Positions 1 through 6,940 of a stretch of DNA of 52,076 nt are shown here, piece after piece. The notes below the pieces were generated by a model. That model saw only the letters and a program-made list of their open reading frames with translations, was not told where the DNA came from and ran no database searches. Within the stretch, counting starts at the first letter, position 1. Each line of letters starts with the position of its first letter. This stretch comes from RUG563 sp024681215 (GTDB taxonomy: Bacteria > Bacillota > Clostridia > Christensenellales > Aristaeellaceae). The position numbers and the translations under genes are program-made. The stretch covers positions 1 to 52,076 of the forward strand of contig JAILBG010000120.1 in NCBI GenBank assembly GCA_024681215.1, in the 5' to 3' direction.

Positions 1-1263
1 TCTTTCACCAACGAGCTGCAGGGCATGATTGAAAAGTACTATGCCCCCAACCATCCGGAACTCGAATTCGACTTCCAGATCTATCCCACTGACGGCAGCG
101 CTTACACCACCAAGGTGGACACCACCCTGGGCGCCAGCGCCACCAGCGACGACGCTCCCGACATCTTCACCCTGGAAGCTGCTTTCGTGAAGCACTACGT
201 TGAGAGCGACTTCACCGGCGACCTGAAGGATATCGGCTTCACCGACGAAGAACTGGCTGTTGCTTTCCCCGTGATGGCGCAGATCGGCCAGAATTCCGAA
301 GGCGTGCAGAAGGGCCTGTCCTGGCAGTCCACCCCCGGCGTTCTGATGTTCCGTATCGACCTGGCTGAAAAGTACCTGGGCATCACTGATCTGGATGAAT
401 TCCAGGCCAAGGTTGAAGACTGGGATGCTTTCCTGGATACCGCCCGTGAACTGAAGGAAGCCTCTGAAGGCGCCTGCAAGATGGTTGTCGGCTCCGGCGA
501 CATCTGGAACGCCTATCAGTATCAGCGCAGCGAAGGCTGGGTTGTCGATGGCAAGCTGAACATCGACGACGAGCTGCTGGACTTCGAAGCTCTGTGCAAA
601 GTTCTGGAACAGGAAGACCTGACCGAAAAGGGCGGTGCCTGGAGCGAGATCTGGTTCGCCGGCATGCGCGGCGATGACGAAGTGCTCTGCTACTTCCTGC
701 CCACCTGGGGCCTGCATTACACCCTGAAGCCCCACTGCGCTGAAGGCTGGGACGATCAGAAGAGCGACGAAGACAACCTGGCTGCTCTGGGCGACAACAC
801 CGGCACCTATGGCCTGTGGCGTCTGGTCGATGGCCCCGTGGCTTACAGCTGGGGCGGCACCTGGATGGGCACCAACGCCGCCAAGGTTGCTGAAGCGGAC
901 GACGCTAAGAAGGCCGCTATGCATGACCTGATCTACTTCTTCACCCTGAATGATGACTTCCTGACCCAGTATGCTGCTGACAGCGGCGACTTCGTGGGCT
1001 CTGCCAAGGCCGTGGAAACCATCCTGGCCAACGGCGGCACTCCCAACCCCTTCCTGGGCGGTCAGGATCATTACGCCATCTTCAGCAAGGCCGCTGCTCT
1101 GGCCAACGGCTCTCTGATGAGCGAATATGACGACACCATCAACGACCTGTGGAACAAGTTCGTGACCCTGCCCTACACCCAGGACGGCGCTGATCTGGAT
1201 GAATGCCTGGCCAACTTCAAGAACGAAGTTGCCGCCGCCATCACCACCATCACCGTGGAATAA
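1..1263 (+). CDS. ABC transporter sugar-binding protein, 5' truncated by window edge
   Basis: Open from base 1 in the frame that ends at the TAA at 1261-1263, so the gene starts upstream and the signal peptide is missing. The visible part is about 420 residues, which is most of a family 1 extracellular solute-binding protein. Visible features are the early NELQGMIEKYY stretch, a Trp/Asp-rich middle (GLSWQSTPG, FAGMRGDDEV, WGLHYTLKPHC) and a C-terminal helix ending AAITTITVE. It would capture a sugar outside the membrane for the two permeases that follow. The downstream GH3 and GH94 genes suggest cellobiose or cellodextrins as ligand (inference). By eye it uses GCT, GTT and GAA codons far more than its neighbours, as abundant proteins often do. 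Confidence 0.85.
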   Translation, partial: SFTNELQGMIEKYYAPNHPELEFDFQIYPTDGSAYTTKVDTTLGASATSDDAPDIFTLEAAFVKHYVESDFTGDLKDIGFTDEELAVAFPVMAQIGQNSEGVQKGLSWQSTPGVLMFRIDLAEKYLGITDLDEFQAKVEDWDAFLDTARELKEASEGACKMVVGSGDIWNAYQYQRSEGWVVDGKLNIDDELLDFEALCKVLEQEDLTEKGGAWSEIWFAGMRGDDEVLCYFLPTWGLHYTLKPHCAEGWDDQKSDEDNLAALGDNTGTYGLWRLVDGPVAYSWGGTWMGTNAAKVAEADDAKKAAMHDLIYFFTLNDDFLTQYAADSGDFVGSAKAVETILANGGTPNPFLGGQDHYAIFSKAAALANGSLMSEYDDTINDLWNKFVTLPYTQDGADLDECLANFKNEVAAAITTITVE

Positions 1264-1306
1264 TCGGCAGCTGACCCTGTATCCTGGTTACGGACAGTAA
1301 CCTCGC

Positions 1307-1345
1307 GGGGCTGTCTCTTGCCTGACGGCGGGGGCAGCCCCGTTT
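1307..1345 (+). terminator. Attenuating stem-loop after the binding-protein gene
   Basis: GGGGCTG (1307-1313) pairs with CAGCCCC (1335-1341) across a 21-nt loop and is followed by GTTTT. The T-run is short, so partial termination or 3'-end protection is more likely than a full stop. This is the usual place to give the binding protein more transcript than the permeases. Confidence 0.5.
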
Positions 1346-1355
1346 TCCTTCGTGA

Positions 1356-1430
1356 CCAAAAGGCTTCCCCCGGAGGGGAAGACTTTTGAACAGGGCGAAG
1401 AAAAACGCCCCTCCGGCGGAAGCCTTTTGG
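1356..1430 (+). repeat. 23-bp near-perfect inverted repeat upstream of the permease gene
   Basis: The left arm 1356-1378 (CCAAAAGGCTTCC...) and right arm 1408-1430 (...GGAAGCCTTTTGG) pair at 22 of 23 positions around a 29-nt loop. Within the loop and right arm, GGGCG (1393-1397) can instead pair with CGCCC (1406-1410), giving a small competing hairpin. The element lies between the binding-protein gene and the permease gene. It could stabilise the upstream mRNA, attenuate transcription or be a small palindromic repeat element. Confidence 0.7.
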
Positions 1431-1469
1431 ATGCCTTACAAATCCCAAATCATGAAAAGGGGTGGACGT

Positions 1470-2456
1470 ATGCAGGCCCAGTCTGCGGTGAAAACGAAGC
1501 ATAAATCCGTCAGCTACAGCAAGTATGGATACTTCTTCATCGCACCGTTCTTCATCATCTTCCTGATTTTCCAGCTGTATCCCATCATCTTCACCTTCCG
1601 CACCTCCGTGACCGATACGGTGGGCTGGGATATGCTGGCAAAGAACAACATGTCGATCCTGGATCCCTGGTGGGGCAATTTCAGCAAGCTGTTCGATCCC
1701 GCCAATGAGCTGTACGGCCTGTTCTGGGGCTCGCTGTGGAACACCATCGTCATCTGGTTCTTCAACTTCGTGCCGCAGCTGGGCCTGGCGCTGATCCTGG
1801 CCTCCTGGTTCACGGACAGCCGCCTGCGCCTGAAGGGCCAGGGCTTCTACAAAGTGACCATCTTCATGCCCAACATCATCACCGCCGCCACCATCGGTAT
1901 GCTGTTCATGAGCTTCTTCACCTACCCCAGGGCGCCCGTGAACACGTTCCTGCAAACCAGCGGCATCGCGAACATGCCCATCAACTTCTTCCGTTCCACG
2001 GAATGGAGCCGCGGGCTGATTTCCTTCATCCAGTGGTGGATGTGGTGCGGCAATACGATGATCATCATGATCGCCGGCATCAGCGGCATCAACCCCAGCC
2101 TGTTCGAAGCGGCGCTGGTGGACGGCTGCTCCTCCCGGCAGACCTTCTGGAAGATCACCCTGCCCCTGATCAAGCCCATCCTGATCTACAACCTGACCAC
2201 CTCCCTGGTGGGCGGCCTGACGATGTTCGATATCCCGCAGATCATGACGCAGGGCGACCCCAACAACACCACCAACACCGTGGCCCGCTTCATTTATACC
2301 CAGGGCTTCACGGGCTCCCGGAACTTCAATAACGCCAGCGCCGCTTCCGTGGTGCTGTTCGGCATCATCATCATCGGGTCCCTGCTGATCAGGTTTGTTT
2401 TGAACGATCATGAGCCCAAGGCCAGCAAGGCCATGCGGAAGGGGGCGATCAAATGA
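1470..2456 (+). CDS. Sugar ABC transporter permease (MalF-like)
   Basis: 328-residue inner-membrane permease of the binding-protein-dependent family. An N-terminal membrane segment (YGYFFIAPFFIIFLIFQLYP) is followed by further hydrophobic segments. The cytoplasmic EAA loop is at about residues 213-219 (EAALVDG), where the ATPase docks. The ATG at 1470 is chosen because AAGGGG sits 7 nt upstream; in-frame ATGs at 1386 and 1452 lack a good RBS, and the first lies inside the inverted repeat. It overlaps the next gene by 4 nt (ATGA), which implies translational coupling. No ATPase is encoded nearby, so a shared MsmK-type ATPase elsewhere is likely (inference). Confidence 0.88.
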   Translation: MQAQSAVKTKHKSVSYSKYGYFFIAPFFIIFLIFQLYPIIFTFRTSVTDTVGWDMLAKNNMSILDPWWGNFSKLFDPANELYGLFWGSLWNTIVIWFFNFVPQLGLALILASWFTDSRLRLKGQGFYKVTIFMPNIITAATIGMLFMSFFTYPRAPVNTFLQTSGIANMPINFFRSTEWSRGLISFIQWWMWCGNTMIIMIAGISGINPSLFEAALVDGCSSRQTFWKITLPLIKPILIYNLTTSLVGGLTMFDIPQIMTQGDPNNTTNTVARFIYTQGFTGSRNFNNASAASVVLFGIIIIGSLLIRFVLNDHEPKASKAMRKGAIK

Positions 2457-4537
2457 AACAGAAGCGGAAAATGATCTTCCTGATCCTGATGGCCATCGTG
2501 ATCGTGAGCATGTTCCTGCCCGTGGCCTCCTTCAAGGACAATACGGCCCAGACGCTGGTCAAAACGATAGAAGATAAGCAAAGCGAACTGAAGGGCCAGG
2601 CGGATCAGCTGGAACGCTGGAAAGCGGGCGGAAAGAAAAAGCCCGAACAGATCGAAAAGCAGGAGAAGAAGGTAAAGGGCCTTCAGGACGAATTGAATGC
2701 CCTGATCGAAAAGCAGGAGGAAGCAGCGGAAAACGCCAACGACATTTCCTACAGCCTGCTGCCCGCCCCGCTGCCCATCAACGACTTCCCGGCCCGCTAC
2801 GGCGCACAGAAGAATACGGTTTACAACGCCAATCAGGCCCTGAAGAAATTAGAGGAAAAGATCAACAAAAACAGCGAGGAAAAAGCCAAGCTGCAGAAGA
2901 CCCTGGAATACGCCACGCTGATCCAGGGCCTGGATGGAACGGCGGAAACCGTGAAGATCACGACGGAAAAAGGGGAAGAGGAAATCGCCGTCAGCGATCT
3001 GAAAACCATGATCCTGGAAGAATTGTCCGCGGCCCAGAAGCTCACCGCCCAGGCGGATGAGCCCGTTGAGCCGGATCCCGCCGAGGGCGGGGAGGAAGGC
3101 GCTGAAGCGCCCGCTGCCGAGGATGCGGCGCCGGCGGAGGAAGCCACCGAGGGCACTGCTGAAGAGGGCGCTGAAGAAACGGCGGAAGAACCCGTGGAAG
3201 AAGCGCAGCCCGAAGTGGTCTTCGACGCTGAAAAGATCATCGCCGATCTCAACGCCAAAATCGTTGAGCTGGACGATAACATCAAGAATTACCAGGATAA
3301 GATCGAGCCGCAGAAGAAGCTCATTGAAGAAGAGCAGGCCAAGCTGGATGCCATGGAGCCTGAACACCAGGCGCTGAATCCGGAAGAACTGCAGATCGAC
3401 AATTCCATCATCAACAACTATAAACTGTACCAGACCAACAAGCTGGGTTTCAACGTGCTGGTTTGGGTCATCTTTGCGGCCTTTGCCGTCACGGTGCTGC
3501 TGGTGATCCTGGCGGGCAGCAAGGAAGTCAGTAAGCTGTACACCATCGCGTCCTTTACCCACCTGGCGGGCATCCTGATGCTGTGCTACACTCTGCTGCG
3601 GCTGACCGCGTTTCCCATCAAGCTGCCCTACGGCAACGCCACGCTGAACACCCCGGTGGTGATCATGCTGCTGGCGGGCTCCATCATCGCCTTCGCCGTG
3701 CATGTGCAGGGCGTGCATAATTCCAAGCGCAGCATGATCTACGTGTTCTGCAGCTTCCTGAGCCTGCTGGCCCTGGTGCCCTTCTGGATCATGATGGTGA
3801 ACGCCACCCGTTCCAGCTCCGCCATCCAGAACGGCGTGAGCCTGATCCCGGGCAGCTACATGAACTACAACTGGAACGTGCTGGCGAGCAAGAATTTCAA
3901 CATTTCCATCGGCTTCATGAACACCGCCATCATCGCCTTTGGATCCACCATCTTCTCGGTGTTCTTCTCCGCCATGACGGCCTACGGCTTCAAGGTTTAC
4001 CAGTTCAAGGGCAACAAGATCCTCTACGCGGTGGTGCTGGCCATCATCATGATCCCCGGCCAGGTCACCGGCACCGGCTTCTTCATGTTCATGTATCAGA
4101 TCGGCCTGGTGGATAACCGCTGGGCGCTGATCGTTCCCGCCATCGCCGCCGCCAGCACGGTGTTCTTCTTCCGGCAGTACCTGGAAGCGAACCTGCAGCT
4201 ATCCCTGGTGGAAGCGGCCCGTATCGACGGCTGCGGCGAGTTCCGCACCTTCTGCCGGATTATCGTGCCCATCATGATCCCCGCCATGGCCACCATGGGC
4301 ATCATGTCCGTGATCGGCAGCTGGAACAACTACCTGACGCCGTTGATGCTGTTCCAGAAGCCCGGCCTCAAGACCCTGCCCATGATGGTGCAGGAGCTGC
4401 GCGGCGATATCTACCGCACGGAATACGGCTCCATTTACCTGGGCCTGACGTTGACGGCCCTGCCGCTGATCATCGTGTACTTCGCCCTGAGCAAGTACAT
4501 CATCGCGGGCGTTGCCCTGGGCGGCGTGAAAGAATAA
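2453..4537 (+). CDS. Sugar ABC transporter permease (MalG-like) with large N-terminal coiled-coil domain
   Basis: 694 residues, against roughly 270-300 for ordinary MalG-type permeases. Residues 1-25 form a membrane segment. Residues about 30-325 are hydrophilic, with heptad-like Lys/Glu/Leu stretches near 36-85, 125-160 and 255-310, and an Ala/Glu/Pro-rich acidic stretch near 200-250. Several hydrophobic segments follow from about residue 330. The canonical permease domain occupies about residues 420-694, with the EAA motif at about 587-593 (EAARIDG). The first segment would place the inserted domain outside the cytoplasm, where it could contact the binding protein or cell wall (inference). 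The reading frame is intact across the junction, so this is not a frameshifted gene. Confidence 0.85.
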   Translation: MKQKRKMIFLILMAIVIVSMFLPVASFKDNTAQTLVKTIEDKQSELKGQADQLERWKAGGKKKPEQIEKQEKKVKGLQDELNALIEKQEEAAENANDISYSLLPAPLPINDFPARYGAQKNTVYNANQALKKLEEKINKNSEEKAKLQKTLEYATLIQGLDGTAETVKITTEKGEEEIAVSDLKTMILEELSAAQKLTAQADEPVEPDPAEGGEEGAEAPAAEDAAPAEEATEGTAEEGAEETAEEPVEEAQPEVVFDAEKIIADLNAKIVELDDNIKNYQDKIEPQKKLIEEEQAKLDAMEPEHQALNPEELQIDNSIINNYKLYQTNKLGFNVLVWVIFAAFAVTVLLVILAGSKEVSKLYTIASFTHLAGILMLCYTLLRLTAFPIKLPYGNATLNTPVVIMLLAGSIIAFAVHVQGVHNSKRSMIYVFCSFLSLLALVPFWIMMVNATRSSSAIQNGVSLIPGSYMNYNWNVLASKNFNISIGFMNTAIIAFGSTIFSVFFSAMTAYGFKVYQFKGNKILYAVVLAIIMIPGQVTGTGFFMFMYQIGLVDNRWALIVPAIAAASTVFFFRQYLEANLQLSLVEAARIDGCGEFRTFCRIIVPIMIPAMATMGIMSVIGSWNNYLTPLMLFQKPGLKTLPMMVQELRGDIYRTEYGSIYLGLTLTALPLIIVYFALSKYIIAGVALGGVKE

Positions 4538-4556
4538 TCCATACCCCAAGATCTAC

Positions 4557-4598
4557 GATGCGGATGTGCCCACGTATCTATGCGGACGCATCCGCATC
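4557..4598 (+). repeat. Hairpin in the gap before the GH3 gene
   Basis: GATGCGGATG (4557-4566) is perfectly complementary to CATCCGCATC (4589-4598), extendable by a wobble and a G-C pair. There is no T-run. The hairpin lies 21 nt before the GH3 start codon and may set the expression ratio between transporter and enzymes, or act as an operator. Confidence 0.5.
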
Positions 4599-4619
4599 GT
4601 TCTGGAAAGGAGAAAACGA

Positions 4620-6902
4620 ATGGACGTGAAACGACTGGTGGCCCAAATGACCCTGGAGGAGAAGGCCGGGCTGTGCAGCGGCGAGGATTTCTGGCACACC
4701 AAGGCGGTGGAGCGCCTGGGCATTCCCGCCACGATGGTGTCCGACGGGCCTCACGGGCTGCGCAAGCAGGATGAAAAAGTGGATCATCTGGGCGTCAACG
4801 ACAGCATCAAGGCCGTGTGCTTTCCCGCGGCCTGCGCCACGGCCGCATCCTTCGACCGGGCGCTGGTGACGAAGCTGGGGGAGGCCCTGGGGGACGAGTG
4901 CCAGCACGAAAACGTGTCCGTGGTGCTGGGCCCGGCGGTGAACATCAAGCGCAGCCCCCTGTGCGGACGGAATTTCGAGTATTTTTCCGAAGATCCCTAT
5001 CTGGCCGGTGAAATGGCCTGCGCCCACATCCACGGCGTGCAGAGCCGGAACGTGGGCACCAGCATCAAGCATTTCGCCTGCAATTCCCAGGAGCATCGGC
5101 GGATGAGCTCCTCCTCCGAGGTGGACGAGCGGACGCTGCGGGAAATTTATTTCCCTGCTTTTGAAGCCGCCGTGAAGCGGGAGCAGCCCTGGACGGTGAT
5201 GTGCTCCTACAACCGGATCAACGGCGTGTATGCCAGCGAGAACAAATGGCTGCTTACCGACGTGCTCCGGGACGAATGGGGCTTTTCCGGCTATGCGGTC
5301 AGCGACTGGGGCGCCGTGGCGGACCGGGTGAAGGGCATCCAGGCCGGGCTGGACCTGGAAATGCCGGGCTCCGGCGGGTATAACGACAAAAAGATCGTCA
5401 AAGCCGTGCGGGAAGGCAGGCTGGATGAGCAGCTGGTGGACCAGGCCTGCGAAAGGATCCTGAACATCGTTTACCGCTTCGTGGAAAACCGGAGGCCGGA
5501 TACGCCCTGGGACAAGGAAGCCCAGCATGCCCTGGCCGCGGACATCGCCGCGGACTGCATGGTGCTGCTGAAAAACGAGGGGGATGCGCTGCCGCTGAAG
5601 AAAGAGGACGGCGCGGCCTTCATCGGCGAGTTTGCCGCGGCGCCCCGGTTCCAGGGCGGCGGCAGCAGCCACATCAACAGCTTCAAAATCACTTCCGCCC
5701 TGGATGCGGCGAAGGAAGCCGGCCTGAAAGTGCGTTACGCCCAGGGCTACAGCGTCCGGGACGACGCGGCCACGGACGCCATGATCGCGGAGGCGGTGCA
5801 GGCGGCCAGGGAAGCGAAGACCGCCGTGGTATTCGCGGGACTGCCGGATTCCTATGAATCCGAGGGCTATGACCGGACGCACATGCGCATGCCGGAATGC
5901 CAGAACCGTCTGATCGAGGCGGTGGCGGCGGCCAATCCCAATACCGTGGTGGTGCTGCACAACGGCTCGCCCGTGGAAATGCCCTGGATCGGCAAGGTCC
6001 GCGCGGTGCTGGAGGCGTACCTGGGCGGCCAGGCGGTGGGCCAGGCGGCGGTGCGGGTGCTCTTCGGGGACGTGAACCCCTCCGGGCATCTGGCGGAGAG
6101 CTTCCCGCTGCGGCTGGAGGACAATCCCTCCTACCTGTTTTACCTGGGCGAGGGCAACCGCACCGAGTACCGGGAAGGCGTGTTCGTGGGCTATCGGTAT
6201 TACGATAAAAAGCAGATGGACGTGCTGTTCCCCTTCGGCCACGGGCTGAGCTACACCACGTTTGCATACAGCAATCTGCGTTTGGATTTCGGCAAATCCG
6301 TGCTGGAGGACGGCGATACGGTAAAGGCCGCCGTGACGGTGAAAAACACGGGCAGGCGTTTCGGCAAGGCCGTGGTGCAGCTGTACGTGGGCGCGGTGAA
6401 CGCCGATCCCATCCGTCCGGTCAGGGAGCTGAAGGGCTTTGAAAAGGTGGCGCTGCAGCCCGGCGAGGAAAAGGACGTTTTCTTCATTCTGGACAAGCGC
6501 GCCTTCGCCATGTGGAATACGGAGCTCCACGATTGGTACGTGCCCGCCGGGCAGTACCGCATCGAGGCGGGGGATTCCTCCCGGAATCTGCCGCTGCGTA
6601 CGGAGATCACCCTTTCCGACAGCCGGGAGCTGCCCCGGCATTACGATATGAACAGCGTGTTCGTGGACCTGATGGCGGACCCCAAGGCCAAAGCGCTGCT
6701 CAAGCTCATCATGGAAGAATCCAGCCGCAAATTCGCCGGCGAACAGAACGAGGGGCAAACCGACGCCGCGAAGGAAGCCGTCAGCGAGGAAATGGGCGAA
6801 GCCATGATGCGGTATATGCCGCTCCGAGCGCTGGTCAGCTTCGGGGCCAGCGAGGAAACCGCCCGGGCGCTGGAGGAGATCATTCGCAGGATCAACGATT
6901 GA
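4620..6902 (+). CDS. Glycoside hydrolase family 3 beta-glucosidase
   Basis: 760 residues, no signal peptide, so probably a cytoplasmic enzyme that hydrolyses imported beta-glucosides. The N-terminal GH3 barrel carries the nucleophile Asp229 in GYAVSDWG. The second GH3 domain follows (AAFIGEFAAAPRFQGGGSS, VVFAGLPD), then an FnIII-like domain at about 575-650 (VQLYVGAVNADP, LKGFEKVALQPGE). A tail of about 100 residues with helical, acidic character ends the protein. The start at 4620 follows GAAAGGAGAA. It lies 82 nt after the permease gene and is probably in the same operon. Substrate is inferred from context; other beta-glycosides are possible. Confidence 0.93.
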   Translation: MDVKRLVAQMTLEEKAGLCSGEDFWHTKAVERLGIPATMVSDGPHGLRKQDEKVDHLGVNDSIKAVCFPAACATAASFDRALVTKLGEALGDECQHENVSVVLGPAVNIKRSPLCGRNFEYFSEDPYLAGEMACAHIHGVQSRNVGTSIKHFACNSQEHRRMSSSSEVDERTLREIYFPAFEAAVKREQPWTVMCSYNRINGVYASENKWLLTDVLRDEWGFSGYAVSDWGAVADRVKGIQAGLDLEMPGSGGYNDKKIVKAVREGRLDEQLVDQACERILNIVYRFVENRRPDTPWDKEAQHALAADIAADCMVLLKNEGDALPLKKEDGAAFIGEFAAAPRFQGGGSSHINSFKITSALDAAKEAGLKVRYAQGYSVRDDAATDAMIAEAVQAAREAKTAVVFAGLPDSYESEGYDRTHMRMPECQNRLIEAVAAANPNTVVVLHNGSPVEMPWIGKVRAVLEAYLGGQAVGQAAVRVLFGDVNPSGHLAESFPLRLEDNPSYLFYLGEGNRTEYREGVFVGYRYYDKKQMDVLFPFGHGLSYTTFAYSNLRLDFGKSVLEDGDTVKAAVTVKNTGRRFGKAVVQLYVGAVNADPIRPVRELKGFEKVALQPGEEKDVFFILDKRAFAMWNTELHDWYVPAGQYRIEAGDSSRNLPLRTEITLSDSRELPRHYDMNSVFVDLMADPKAKALLKLIMEESSRKFAGEQNEGQTDAAKEAVSEEMGEAMMRYMPLRALVSFGASEETARALEEIIRRIND

Positions 6903-6940
6903 TCCTGCTTGGTGCAAACAATCAATCAGGAGGGAAGAAC

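Noticed and set aside
1173..2411. 412-codon minus-strand frame across the binding-protein end and permease gene
   Set aside because: Composition-driven shadow; it crosses a terminator-like stem and the inverted repeat and shows no recognisable domain.
4578..6917. Very long antisense open frame opposite the GH3 gene, and similar ones opposite GH94 (6926-9400), hom/coaX (15658-18369), tldD (22652-24868) and trpS/P1 peptidase (43425-46849)
   Set aside because: They arise from the high-GC codon pattern of the real genes. Their translations are rich in His, Gly, Arg and Gln with no family motif, and they lack sensible RBSs; the plus-strand genes have full catalytic motifs.
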